64,000 bases of DNA, from contig JAUXOK010000028.1 in NCBI GenBank assembly GCA_030682255.1, positions 310,001 through 374,000 on the forward strand, given 5' to 3'. This document shows, in pieces, positions 27,160 to 36,420 of the stretch. The notes under the pieces were generated by a model, which was not told the origin of the DNA, did no database searches, and saw only the letters and a program-made list of their open reading frames with translations. A program made the position numbers and the translations under genes. This DNA comes from Bacteroidota bacterium. GTDB lineage: Bacteria; Bacteroidota; Bacteroidia; NS11-12g; UBA955. Within the stretch, counting starts at the first letter, position 1. Each line of letters starts with the position of its first letter.

Positions 27160-28173
27160 TTAGAGTGTCGGTTTTTTTAATTTTAAAATAGAAAAATCAG
27201 AAGGTTCAGCTACAATTTTATTGATTAGTTTACCTAAACCAGTAATTTCCATTTCAACTATATCATTGGCTTCTAACCATTGTGGCATGAAGTTTTTGTC
27301 GTTTAATAGACCTGTACCATTAAGCTCAAGAAAACATCCTGTTCCAACAGTACCAGACCCAATCACATCACCAGGAAAAATATCTACTCCGTATGCACAA
27401 CGTTCGATAATTTCTGCAAATGTCCAATCCATATCACCCACGTTTCCACTGCTTACTTCAATACCATTTACCAAACATTTCATAGCTAAATTGTAGTTGT
27501 TGCCAATATGGTTTTCTTTGGCTGAAATCTTAAAATCCTCTAATTCATCTGGGGTAATCATGTATGGTCCAATCACCGTTGAAAAGTCTTTACCTTTAGC
27601 TGGGCCTAGATTAAGCAACATTTCCTCCATTTGAAGGGTTCTTGCGCTCATATCATTCATAATAGTATAACCTGCAATGTATTTATCAGCATCTGAAGCT
27701 TTGATATTTCGGCCTTTTTTTCCAATAATAGCGGCAACCTCTAATTCAAAATCTAATTTGTCGAAATGATCTGGCATACATCTCACATCTCCTGGACCTT
27801 GAACAGCATTATGATTGGTAAAATACATGATTGGATATTGATCAAACTCAGGAATCATTGGAACGCCTCTATTTCTTCTTGCTGATGCCACATGTTGCCT
27901 GAATGCATATCCATCTCTGCAACTTGTTGGATTTGGAATTGGCGCCAGCAGGCAAACTTCATTAAAAGCCACTCCCATCTCTTGATATGAGCCTGTATTG
28001 ATTTTTTCTTGTAAAACCCTCAAATCAGCCATGCCTTTTTCTTCTTTTTTCAATAAATCAAGCATGTTATCTGGTTGTTGATTATCAATTTGATTGACAT
28101 CATAAACCATTCCATTTACCAATAAACCTAATCTAGATTGATTGGCGTTTTTTAAAAAAGATACTAATTTCAT
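27160..28173 (-). CDS. Fumarylacetoacetate hydrolase family protein
   Basis: The 337-residue FAH-family hydrolase contains the metal-site region LDFELEVAAIIGKKGRNI and the YTIMNDMSAR segment, followed by GKDFSTVIGPYM and the DVIGSGTVGTGC stretch. The closest role is in tyrosine or aromatic acid breakdown, cleaving a C-C bond of an acylpyruvate-like substrate. No other tyrosine-pathway gene is adjacent, so the substrate is uncertain. It follows the isomerase gene by 4 nt. Confidence 0.85.
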   Translation of the reverse strand: MKLVSFLKNANQSRLGLLVNGMVYDVNQIDNQQPDNMLDLLKKEEKGMADLRVLQEKINTGSYQEMGVAFNEVCLLAPIPNPTSCRDGYAFRQHVASARRNRGVPMIPEFDQYPIMYFTNHNAVQGPGDVRCMPDHFDKLDFELEVAAIIGKKGRNIKASDADKYIAGYTIMNDMSARTLQMEEMLLNLGPAKGKDFSTVIGPYMITPDELEDFKISAKENHIGNNYNLAMKCLVNGIEVSSGNVGDMDWTFAEIIERCAYGVDIFPGDVIGSGTVGTGCFLELNGTGLLNDKNFMPQWLEANDIVEMEITGLGKLINKIVAEPSDFSILKLKKPTL

Positions 28174-28177
28174 GTTT

Positions 28178-29158
28178 TTAAAATGTTTTTAAGAAATCTT
28201 TAAGTTTCATAATATTGGGGACAGACATGTTATCTACTCCTTTTTCATTTGAAAGATAAATAGAAATCCAATCGCTGATGTAAATAAATTTGAACAATTC
28301 ATATAGACTTCCATTTGATAATGACAAATCAGAAATTTGATTACCGTATGATTCTAATAACTTTTTCAAGTAAGCAAAACGTCCATCGTTCCTTTCATTG
28401 GTGTGGCTATTCAAGAAAATAAAATGACTTGGTAATTTACCATAATAGGTTTCAAAAACATTGTGATTGGCTTCGGGTAAAACATTGATAAACGCTTCTG
28501 TTTTGGCATTTTCTTGCAATTGTTGACAAAATCTAATGCCAATAGCTTCGGTAAAATTATCTGAAACTATTGTAAATTTATTGTTTAAATCCTTGTTATT
28601 AGAAATAACACCTTTTGCTATTGATTTATATTCTTCTTTTTTGTCGTATAACTTAGACAAATCAATTAGTTCATCATTTACGTTTATTCCAAATAATTCG
28701 CCCAAAATCAATAAATTAAAAGTTAAAGAAAATCCCAAAGCCATTCTTGGTTGATAGCCTTTTTCAACGACATAAGTTGGCACATTGTTTTCTTTTGCTA
28801 AATCAAACAATTCTCCACCAGAGGTGATGCAAATTAACTGAGCACCAATTCGTTTAGCTTGATGAAACATTGATATTGTTTCTTCAGTTGTTCCGCTGTA
28901 TGAACATAAAATAACAAGAGATTTTGATGATACATATTTGGGCAAATTATAATCACTAAATACTTCAATTGGCAAATTAGATTTATCAATAAAATAGGTT
29001 TTTGCTATTCTGCCTCCAATACCTGAACCACCTAAGCCAGCAATAACAATATTATTATAGCTAGATGAGCGAAATTGGTGGTGATGATAGTTACTTAATG
29101 AATATTGAATTTGATAATAAAAATTTTCAAGAGACAATTCGTGAGTTATTTCTGACAT
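28178..29158 (-). CDS. Bifunctional phosphoglucose/phosphomannose isomerase
   Basis: This SIS-domain isomerase interconverts glucose-6-P, fructose-6-P and probably mannose-6-P. The first SIS domain shows IVIAGLGGSGIGGRIAKTYF and VILCSYSGTTEETISM; the C-terminal SIS domain includes LPEANHNVFE, typical of the bifunctional PGI/PMI family. Length (326 residues) fits. It could supply mannose-6-phosphate for the GDP-mannose route at 5605. Confidence 0.88.
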   Translation of the reverse strand: MSEITHELSLENFYYQIQYSLSNYHHHQFRSSSYNNIVIAGLGGSGIGGRIAKTYFIDKSNLPIEVFSDYNLPKYVSSKSLVILCSYSGTTEETISMFHQAKRIGAQLICITSGGELFDLAKENNVPTYVVEKGYQPRMALGFSLTFNLLILGELFGINVNDELIDLSKLYDKKEEYKSIAKGVISNNKDLNNKFTIVSDNFTEAIGIRFCQQLQENAKTEAFINVLPEANHNVFETYYGKLPSHFIFLNSHTNERNDGRFAYLKKLLESYGNQISDLSLSNGSLYELFKFIYISDWISIYLSNEKGVDNMSVPNIMKLKDFLKTF

Positions 29159-29168
29159 AGGTAAAATG

Positions 29169-29176
29169 CAAAAATA
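29169..29176 (-). promoter_or_regulatory. -7 box TATTTTTG of the isomerase gene
   Basis: An exact TAnnTTTG match 10 nt before the start codon at 29158. Confidence 0.5.
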
Positions 29177-29235
29177 AGGATATTTTAATTAACCCAAAAC
29201 AAAGTATTGAATTTTAACACATTGTTTTCATTATA

Positions 29236-30117
29236 TTAATAATTCATTCTAACCCAAGTGCATAATGGCAAATGAAGACCTTGTTTGCTTTCCACTAAAT
29301 TTTCACCCCAATTTGCCTGTTTACCGTAGTGTGTTTTAAACAAATTGACACCTATAGTTCCGCTCAAACCCATGCTGTATAAATTTAAAAGAACAAAACC
29401 TTGATTTTTATCCGTAATTTTTGAACAAAGCTCTATCATTTCATTGAGCTGTTCTTCTAAAATCCACTTTTCTCCAGCGGGGCCTCTTCCATAAGCGGGT
29501 GGGTCAATGATTATTCCTTGATAAATTTGACCTTTATTGGCTTGACGTTTTACAAATTTCATTGCATCATCTACTATCCATCTAATTTCAGGCGCTTTAG
29601 ACAACTGCTTGTTTTCATTTGCCCAAGTCACAACATTTTTAACAGCATCTAAATGTGTTACGTCTGCGCCTGCATTTGCAGCTACTAGGCTAGCAGCACC
29701 AGTATATGCAAACAAGTTGAGTACTTTGGGTTTATCTGCAAAACGCCTAACTTGATTGTCGATGTAATGCCAATTGTCTATTTGTTCAACAAATACACCT
29801 AAATGTCCGAAAGAAGTTAAAGAAACTTTTAAAGTTAATTTTAAAGGTTGATATTCTATTGTCCAAGTAGTTGGAATTTTTTTAAAAAAAGTCCATCCAC
29901 CATTTTCGTTGTTGGTATTGCGATGACTTGCTTTAGAATTATCTCTTTCAAATTTGGCATGTGCCATTTTTTGCCATTCAGAATCAGATAATTGTTTGGG
30001 CCAAATGGCTTGAGGTTCAGGACGGATCAAAATATAATCACCAACCCGTTCTAACTTCTCAAAAAATCCAGAATCTAACAATTCATAATCAGACCAAGTA
30101 TGAAAATCTAAATTCAT
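29236..30117 (-). CDS. Class I SAM-dependent rRNA methyltransferase (RlmI/RlmK-like)
   Basis: A 293-residue methyltransferase with the SAM-binding motif I VLNLFAYTGAASLVAANAGA, the acidic motif THLDAVKNVVTWA and the catalytic IIDPPAYGRG. This set is typical of the RlmI/RlmK group acting on 23S rRNA, although the N-terminal PUA domain of RlmI seems to be lacking. The target base is not known. It lies 8 nt downstream of the tail-specific protease gene. Confidence 0.82.
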   Translation of the reverse strand: MNLDFHTWSDYELLDSGFFEKLERVGDYILIRPEPQAIWPKQLSDSEWQKMAHAKFERDNSKASHRNTNNENGGWTFFKKIPTTWTIEYQPLKLTLKVSLTSFGHLGVFVEQIDNWHYIDNQVRRFADKPKVLNLFAYTGAASLVAANAGADVTHLDAVKNVVTWANENKQLSKAPEIRWIVDDAMKFVKRQANKGQIYQGIIIDPPAYGRGPAGEKWILEEQLNEMIELCSKITDKNQGFVLLNLYSMGLSGTIGVNLFKTHYGKQANWGENLVESKQGLHLPLCTWVRMNY

Positions 30118-30125
30118 TTGAGATA

Positions 30126-32207
30126 TTAAAATTCTTTTAGAATATTTACAGCTTCATGAATATAAATATCCTTTTCTAGCGATTTATTCCAATCATTCTT
30201 AATTCTTAATTTTAATGAATCATCTTTAAAAAATTTGTCATCACCTCTTGAATTTATTAATTTGATTGGTTCAACTTTCTTAGTTAATTCTTCGTAACGT
30301 TTGTTGTCAATCTCATTTTGTGTCATTTCGTCCATGTATTCTTTCAAATTCAGAGTAAAGCTTGTTTTCTTATTTTGCTTTTGAATTTTTCTAGACATAT
30401 TTTCGATTTCATTAAACATTGGATTAGCAGCGATTCTTTTTTGGCTCTTTTCTTTTGCTGATTCAATTTGTTCGGCATACCCACCAACAACTTTATAAAT
30501 AGCATTTGATATTTTATCAGCTTGTAATGAATAATCTTGTTCTTTCTCCCCGTATTCAATGTATTGATATCTATCTGGAATAATGACATCAGGGATTACG
30601 CCATTTTGTTGAGTTGTTGTTCCATCAATTCTATAAAACTTTTGTATGGTGATTTTTAAAGACCCCATTTTTTCTGGTGACATGGCAGAAAAAGCATCGT
30701 CTAAATCTATGAATCTTTGAACTGTTCCTTTTCCAAAAGTTGATGAACCAATAATTAATGCACGTTTGTAATCTTGCATGGCTGCAGCTAAAATTTCGGA
30801 TGCAGATGCACTATTCTCGTTAACCATAATAGTTAAAGGACCTTCCCAAATCATACCCGAATTATTATCTGACAAGATTTCAGGTTTCCTATCTCTAGAT
30901 TTAACTTGTGTTATTGGTCCTTTATCAATAAAAAATCCTCCAATATCTACTACATCTTGTAAAGAACCTCCACCATTATCTCTTAAATCTAAAATAATAC
31001 CTTTAACATCATCTTTTTTCAGTTTTTCAATTTCAATTTTAATATCATTAGCGCACGATCTACCTCCTCTATTATTCATATCTAAATAAAATGATGGCAA
31101 ATAAATATATCCATATTTTTTCCCTTTAAAATCTACAATTGCTGATTTTGCATAGCTATCTTCCATTTCAACGACATCTCGAATAATGGGTATAACAATA
31201 AACGTTTCATCTGGTTTTTTAACAGTTAACCTCACTTCAGATCCTTTTTTGCCTCTTATAAGCTGAATGGCATCGTCTATTTTCATATTAGTTACATCAA
31301 CAGGTTCGCCAGCGCCTTGTGCTACTTTCACGATGATATAGCCTGGTTTTAATTGTCCTTGTTTATAGCTTGGACTTCCTGGCACTATTGATACTACTCT
31401 TATTAACCCATCTTTTTCTTGAAGTTGTGCACCAATGCCTTCTAACTTTCCACTCATCCTGATATCGAAGTTCTCTTTATCCTTAGGTGGAAAATAATTG
31501 GTATGAGGGTCAAACATTTCAGATAAACAATTAAAATACAAAGACAACTTCTCCTGTCTATCAAATTTTTTTAATCTTGTAAACCAATCTTTTTGTGTTT
31601 TAACAACCTCTCTTCTTGATTCTAATTCTAATGTATCATAAGACTTTACTTTAAAAACAGTATCTTTTCTTGACTCTGCCTTCTCTTGCACACTTATTTT
31701 TCTTGCTAATTTTTCTAAAGTTTGCTGTTTTAAATATTTTCGCCAAAATTCTTTCAATTGTATATCATCCGAGATATATTGGGATGAATCCTCGTTAAAT
31801 ACCAAAAATTCTTTTTCTTTAAAATCAAATGGTTTAGACAAAATTTCCTCGTACCATTTTTCTATAATAAGTACTCTTTTGCTGTGTATTTCATTCACTT
31901 TATCAAAATACTTATATTCCCCTGACCTTAATTGATTGTCAATATCATTTTGAAATTCAGACAATTCAACAATATTTGGTTCAATAAAAAATCGTTTGCC
32001 TGCATCCAATCTTTTAATGTACAAGCTGAAAAACTCCTTAGAAAAATCATCATTAACTTGTTTGGGTTTATAATGATAATTCTCCAAAACATCTACAAGA
32101 GCTTGAGATAAAACGGATTCATTCTTTTCGGTTACTTTGAAACAAAATGCTAGTGTCAGCAAAACAGCAGCCGGAACAAAAAACAATATATACTTAATTT
32201 TTTTCAT
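30126..32207 (-). CDS. prc: Carboxy-terminal processing (tail-specific) protease, S41 family
   Basis: This periplasmic protease cleaves the C-termini of exported proteins. A signal peptide or anchor (residues about 5-22) precedes an N-terminal helical domain, a PDZ domain (GIGAQLQEKDGLIRVV, PSYKQGQLKPGYIIVKV) and the S41 catalytic domain. The catalytic Ser lies in ENSASASEILAAA and the Lys in STFGKGTVQ. The C-terminal helical extension (about residues 560-693) makes it the long Prc type rather than the short CtpA type. Confidence 0.92.
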   Translation of the reverse strand: MKKIKYILFFVPAAVLLTLAFCFKVTEKNESVLSQALVDVLENYHYKPKQVNDDFSKEFFSLYIKRLDAGKRFFIEPNIVELSEFQNDIDNQLRSGEYKYFDKVNEIHSKRVLIIEKWYEEILSKPFDFKEKEFLVFNEDSSQYISDDIQLKEFWRKYLKQQTLEKLARKISVQEKAESRKDTVFKVKSYDTLELESRREVVKTQKDWFTRLKKFDRQEKLSLYFNCLSEMFDPHTNYFPPKDKENFDIRMSGKLEGIGAQLQEKDGLIRVVSIVPGSPSYKQGQLKPGYIIVKVAQGAGEPVDVTNMKIDDAIQLIRGKKGSEVRLTVKKPDETFIVIPIIRDVVEMEDSYAKSAIVDFKGKKYGYIYLPSFYLDMNNRGGRSCANDIKIEIEKLKKDDVKGIILDLRDNGGGSLQDVVDIGGFFIDKGPITQVKSRDRKPEILSDNNSGMIWEGPLTIMVNENSASASEILAAAMQDYKRALIIGSSTFGKGTVQRFIDLDDAFSAMSPEKMGSLKITIQKFYRIDGTTTQQNGVIPDVIIPDRYQYIEYGEKEQDYSLQADKISNAIYKVVGGYAEQIESAKEKSQKRIAANPMFNEIENMSRKIQKQNKKTSFTLNLKEYMDEMTQNEIDNKRYEELTKKVEPIKLINSRGDDKFFKDDSLKLRIKNDWNKSLEKDIYIHEAVNILKEF

Positions 32208-32249
32208 TTTTATTGATAACGATATTGATAAAACTATGCCAAATTTTCC

Positions 32250-33878
32250 TTAACGTTTGAAATTAATATCGAAAGACATTTCATCTTGTTCAAATATTAA
32301 ATCTACTGGAATGTTTAACTGAGACAATCTGTCTAAATCCTTTTGTAACTCCTTTGCAATCTTCCCTTTTTCATTAATTAAATTCTTGACGCCTTCAATA
32401 TCTCCATCACCTTGCAATTTTAAAATCAATGCGCTTAGACTATTCATCGACTGTTTCATTTTTTCGAAATCGATTTTATAAGTCCCTGTTTTATCATTTC
32501 TAACAAATGCACCAGTTTCTTTAAAATAATTAAATCTAATCATATTAGCTTTTCCATGAGCACTAGATGCTCCAAACCTTACTGACCTAAAAATGCTTGC
32601 CATGAACGTAACATAATAATCCATTAATTCTCCTTCTGTTAATATTTTTTTATCGAACAATTGTGTAACCATAAACAAACCTAAAATATCAGCTTTACCC
32701 TCTTCCAATGCGCTATAATCTGGGCCTAATGCTTGCCTTACCGTTCCTTTGTTATTAATCGTGTTTTTAATTCCTAAACCGTGTGCAACTTCATGAAACA
32801 TAGTATTCGTAAAAAAGGCATTAAATGTAATATACTTCCTTTGTGATGAATCTATTAAAACATTTGAAATTGGCATCAAAATATGCTCAAATTTCGCATT
32901 CATAACATTCTTGATTTGAAGTCTCTTAGTTCCTTTTTCTAATTGTAATGTTTCATCATTAGGTAAATTAACGGCCATGGTCTTAGACCCTGCATTGCAA
33001 TCGCCAGCATAATAAATGGCATCATAAGCACCAATTTGACTATTGGTTCCAGCCTTTTCTTTTTTATAAGCTGCATCTACAGGTAAATTCTTTTGCAATT
33101 CTGGCAAATAAGCAACATATTTCTCTAATCTTTTACTCCATTCCAAATCTTTTATTAAAACATATGCCTCAAAAGATGTCTTGATCCCTAATAGCTGGTC
33201 TTCATAATTTTCGATAGGTCCAATAATTATTTCATATTTATTACCCATCATGTCCATCCAAATTCTATCACTTTCATCATACTCATTTGTTATCAAAGCA
33301 AGAGCACGAGCCTTTAAATAAGGAGCTAAATAAGGGTCATTAATCATTTCAGAAGCCATGTTTAAATACTGAAAAGCTTCTTGAATTTGCGATATATATT
33401 CTATGTTATATGGAACTACAACTAATTGACCATTTTCTCTTTTCAATACCGTATAAGGACTATTTTTAGTAGAATCTTTTAATTCATTAAACTCTTTTAA
33501 AGTCATGTCTTGAGGATAAAAACCAGCTCCTTTTGGTTTTTCTCCAACACCTTTTAAAAAGGGTTTGTTATTATCTAACCTATCCCATGGCCCATAATTA
33601 ATTTCAAAAAACTTTGCAATATTGGGTTCTTTAATTGAATCAAAAAATGATTGATAATTGACAATAGATTGTAATTTAAAGATTTCATTAACTTCTTTTG
33701 CAGCTCTTACGAGGCATCTGATACCTTCTCTTTCAATGTTTGAAATTTCAGGTAAAGCAACTTCCAATTTGACAACTTTATATTGGTTTATCTTTTTTTG
33801 AATGTCATCATTTGGTTTTTGAGCATTCATTATAAAACTAACAAAGAAAATCGAAAAAAATAAAATACTTTTATTCAT
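32250..33878 (-). CDS. DPP III-like (M49-type) zinc metallopeptidase, HExxH variant
   Basis: The 542-residue protein resembles the dipeptidyl-peptidase III group. A zinc site FHEVAHGLG lies near residue 360 and a second Glu motif EEGKADILG about 30 residues on, spaced as in M49 peptidases. Classical DPP III has HExxGH; here the motif is HExxH, the canonical gluzincin spacing. A signal peptide (ILFFSIFFVSFIMNA) suggests a periplasmic enzyme. The ATG is exactly 4 nt after a -7 box. Confidence 0.75.
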   Translation of the reverse strand: MNKSILFFSIFFVSFIMNAQKPNDDIQKKINQYKVVKLEVALPEISNIEREGIRCLVRAAKEVNEIFKLQSIVNYQSFFDSIKEPNIAKFFEINYGPWDRLDNNKPFLKGVGEKPKGAGFYPQDMTLKEFNELKDSTKNSPYTVLKRENGQLVVVPYNIEYISQIQEAFQYLNMASEMINDPYLAPYLKARALALITNEYDESDRIWMDMMGNKYEIIIGPIENYEDQLLGIKTSFEAYVLIKDLEWSKRLEKYVAYLPELQKNLPVDAAYKKEKAGTNSQIGAYDAIYYAGDCNAGSKTMAVNLPNDETLQLEKGTKRLQIKNVMNAKFEHILMPISNVLIDSSQRKYITFNAFFTNTMFHEVAHGLGIKNTINNKGTVRQALGPDYSALEEGKADILGLFMVTQLFDKKILTEGELMDYYVTFMASIFRSVRFGASSAHGKANMIRFNYFKETGAFVRNDKTGTYKIDFEKMKQSMNSLSALILKLQGDGDIEGVKNLINEKGKIAKELQKDLDRLSQLNIPVDLIFEQDEMSFDINFKR

Positions 33879-33882
33879 GGTT

Positions 33883-33890
33883 CAAATTTA
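33883..33890 (-). promoter_or_regulatory. -7 box TAAATTTG of the M49-like peptidase gene
   Basis: An exact TAnnTTTG match, 4 nt (AACC) before the ATG at 33878. Confidence 0.6.
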
Positions 33891-33905
33891 ATAAAATGAT
33901 TCGGA

Positions 33906-35093
33906 TTATTGTTGTTCTAGTGTCATTATTGCCAAGTATGCCATCAATCCTGAACCAATTTCCAATGCATCTTCATCAATATCAAACGAATCTGTATGCA
34001 CAGAATTAACAATTCCCTTAGATTCATTTCTTGTTCCCAACCTATAAAAACAGGCAGGTATTTCTTGACTGTAATATGAAAAATCTTCTGCAGCCATCCA
34101 AATGTCTAAATCCTCTACTTGTTCTTCTCCCAAATATTCTTGCGCACTTATTTTGAGTTTGTCAGTAAATTGGTCGTCATTTTTAAGAAATGGGTATCCT
34201 TTTTTGATATCAACAATAGCTTTTGCTCCGAATGACTCTGCTGTTTGACGCGCAATATCAACAATATGCTCTTTAGCTTTTGCACGCCATTCTTCATTTA
34301 ATGTTCTCAATGTACCTTCAATATTTACTTCATTTGGAATAATATTAGTGGCGCCTCCTTTTGATTCAATTTTACCAAAACTTAAAACAGTTGGAATAAT
34401 TGGTGGCGCTTTTCTACTCACTATCTGTTGTAAATTAACAAGTATAGTTGCTGCAACCATAACAGGATCTACACAAAACTGAGGCATTGCTCCATGTCCG
34501 CCTTTTCCAATTACTTTAATATAAATTTCATCTGTACTTGCCATGTACAATCCTTTTCTAAAGCCAACATTACCTCTGTTAATCAATGGCATTACATGCT
34601 GTCCTATGATACAATCAACTTTGGGGTTTTCTAAAACACCTTCTTTAATGAGAAGACTTGCACCTCCAGGAAACTTTTCTTCTCCTGGTTGAAAAATTAA
34701 TTTGACCTGTCCTTTTAATTCATCTTTTAAATTTACTAAAATTTTTGCAGCACCTAACAAACTAGCTGTATGCGCATCATGTCCACAAGCATGCATCACA
34801 CCCTCATTTTTAGATGCATAATTTTTGTTTGAATTTTCTTTGATTGGCAAAGCATCTAAATCAGCTCTTAAAGCAACTGTTTTACCACTTCTTGAACCTT
34901 CTATCATTGCCCAAACACCTGTGCTTGAAATTCTGTTTGGAACCAATCCTAAAGACTTTAAGTAATTTTCTACATAGTCTGCCGTTTGAAATTCCTGGAA
35001 TGACAATTCTGGATTTTGATGTATTTTTTGTCTATGCTGAATGACTTCTTGTTTTATGGATTTTGATAGTTCGAAAACACGTTGTTTTATCAT
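33906..35093 (-). CDS. M20-family amidohydrolase (N-acyl-amino acid hydrolase type)
   Basis: A 395-residue zinc amidohydrolase of the M20D group (hippurate or N-acetyl-amino acid amidohydrolase). The metal-site motif HACGHDAHTASLLG and the catalytic Glu in FQPGEEKFPGGA are present, as are the dimerisation domain (GKGGHGAMPQ) and the late VEDLDIWMAAEDFSY segment. There is no signal peptide, so it acts in the cytoplasm. The exact substrate is unknown. Confidence 0.88.
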   Translation of the reverse strand: MIKQRVFELSKSIKQEVIQHRQKIHQNPELSFQEFQTADYVENYLKSLGLVPNRISSTGVWAMIEGSRSGKTVALRADLDALPIKENSNKNYASKNEGVMHACGHDAHTASLLGAAKILVNLKDELKGQVKLIFQPGEEKFPGGASLLIKEGVLENPKVDCIIGQHVMPLINRGNVGFRKGLYMASTDEIYIKVIGKGGHGAMPQFCVDPVMVAATILVNLQQIVSRKAPPIIPTVLSFGKIESKGGATNIIPNEVNIEGTLRTLNEEWRAKAKEHIVDIARQTAESFGAKAIVDIKKGYPFLKNDDQFTDKLKISAQEYLGEEQVEDLDIWMAAEDFSYYSQEIPACFYRLGTRNESKGIVNSVHTDSFDIDEDALEIGSGLMAYLAIMTLEQQ

Positions 35094-35138
35094 AACATTT
35101 TTTTATTCAATGAAAATTCCTCAAATTTGCAGTTAATA

Positions 35139-35738
35139 ATGCTAAGTCACAAGTTTTTTTTGATTAATGTTCTAATTTTTTCTTTTTTACACGCCTGTAA
35201 ACCAAAAGAGCTATCAAAAGTTTTTTTAAGTGATAGTTCTAAAGATTATTTTTCTATACAAAATAATTCAAACTACACATACACTTCTTTTAACGACACC
35301 AATATCCAAGTAAACTTTAAAGTTTCAAATTTTTATACAACCTTTTCAAATCCAGATATTACAAACAATGAATTTATTACTTATGACTTAACAAGCAATG
35401 AATTTCCTATTAAATTTACATTCAAAATAGAATCTGGACCAACACAATTCAAAGATAGAATTACCTTAATATCTAAAAAAAATGACTCTTTATTTATCGG
35501 TCCTTCTTTATTTAATCTCAACGGGAACTTTGATTTATCTAAAAATTCAAAAGACTCTTTATCAATTCTTCCAGCTAAGAAATTTAACAATACAACTTAC
35601 GATGATGTAATTAGAATCAAACTATTTGAACATCCAATGTTTAATGAAATATATTATGCGAAATTTAAAGGGTTAATTGCTTTTTCAGACAAAAAAGGAA
35701 TCATCTATTATGCGATAAAAACCGAGATAATTAATTAG
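35139..35738 (+). CDS. Lipoprotein of unknown function
   Basis: From the ATG at 35139 the product is 199 residues with a lipoprotein signal (MLSHKFFLINVLIFSFLHAC). An open frame continues 19 codons upstream, but that part has no signal-like character and would bury the signal. The mature domain is rich in Asn, Ser and Phe with alternating beta strands, and no known domain is recognised. It diverges from the amidohydrolase gene; its last 4 nt overlap the end of cmk. Confidence 0.65.
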   Translation: MLSHKFFLINVLIFSFLHACKPKELSKVFLSDSSKDYFSIQNNSNYTYTSFNDTNIQVNFKVSNFYTTFSNPDITNNEFITYDLTSNEFPIKFTFKIESGPTQFKDRITLISKKNDSLFIGPSLFNLNGNFDLSKNSKDSLSILPAKKFNNTTYDDVIRIKLFEHPMFNEIYYAKFKGLIAFSDKKGIIYYAIKTEIIN

Positions 35739-36415
35739 TTAATTATCTTTTGAACCAAGTCAATAGCCAAGGCTAGTTGTTGTTCTTTATTCATCTCAGA
35801 ATTATCAATTACTACAGCATCATCTGCCTTTTTCAATGGACTGATAGCTCTGCTTGAATCTATGGAATCTCTTTCTGTTAAATTGCTTAAAACATCATCA
35901 AAAGATGTTTGCATATCGCCTCTTAGCAATAATTCATGGTGACGTCTTTGGGCTCTTACTTCTGGTCTTGCTGTCATAAAAATCTTTAATTCAGCATCAG
36001 GAAAAACAACCGTTCCAATATCTCTACCATCCATTACAACACCTTTGTGCAGCCCTATCTGCTGTTGTTGTTTTACTAGAAAATTCCTAACTGATTCTAA
36101 TTTACTGACTTCACTCACTCGGCTGCTTACCTCCATCGTTCTGATTTCTTTTTCAATGTTTACACCATTCAATAGTGTCGAAAAATAATCTTGCTCGGGA
36201 TTATATTCAAAAGAGATGTGTGAATTTTGCAACAATGATTCTATTTTTTCCGAATCTTCTATACTAATATCACTCTCAATGATTGCATAAGTTATGGCTC
36301 TATACATAGCACCAGAATCTATGAAAACATAGTTTAACTTCTGTGCAAGTTGTTTGGCTAAGGTACCTTTGCCACAACTGGAGTATCCATCGATTGCAAT
36401 ATTGATTTTTTTCAT
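35735..36415 (-). CDS. cmk: Cytidylate kinase
   Basis: The enzyme phosphorylates CMP and dCMP. The P-loop IAIDGYSSCGKGTLAKQLA is at the N-terminus, FIDSGAMYRAITY follows, and VVMDGRDIGTVVFPDAELK with ARPEVRAQRR completes the pattern. Length (226 residues) is normal. The start lies 5 nt after the cysteine desulfurase gene, so they are co-transcribed. Confidence 0.95.
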   Translation of the reverse strand: MKKINIAIDGYSSCGKGTLAKQLAQKLNYVFIDSGAMYRAITYAIIESDISIEDSEKIESLLQNSHISFEYNPEQDYFSTLLNGVNIEKEIRTMEVSSRVSEVSKLESVRNFLVKQQQQIGLHKGVVMDGRDIGTVVFPDAELKIFMTARPEVRAQRRHHELLLRGDMQTSFDDVLSNLTERDSIDSSRAISPLKKADDAVVIDNSEMNKEQQLALAIDLVQKIIN

Positions 36416-36420
36416 AGTTT

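Noticed and set aside
35120-35138. CAAATTTG upstream of the lipoprotein gene at 35139 as a -7 box
   Set aside because: It lacks the initial T of TAnnTTTG; the match is too weak to list.
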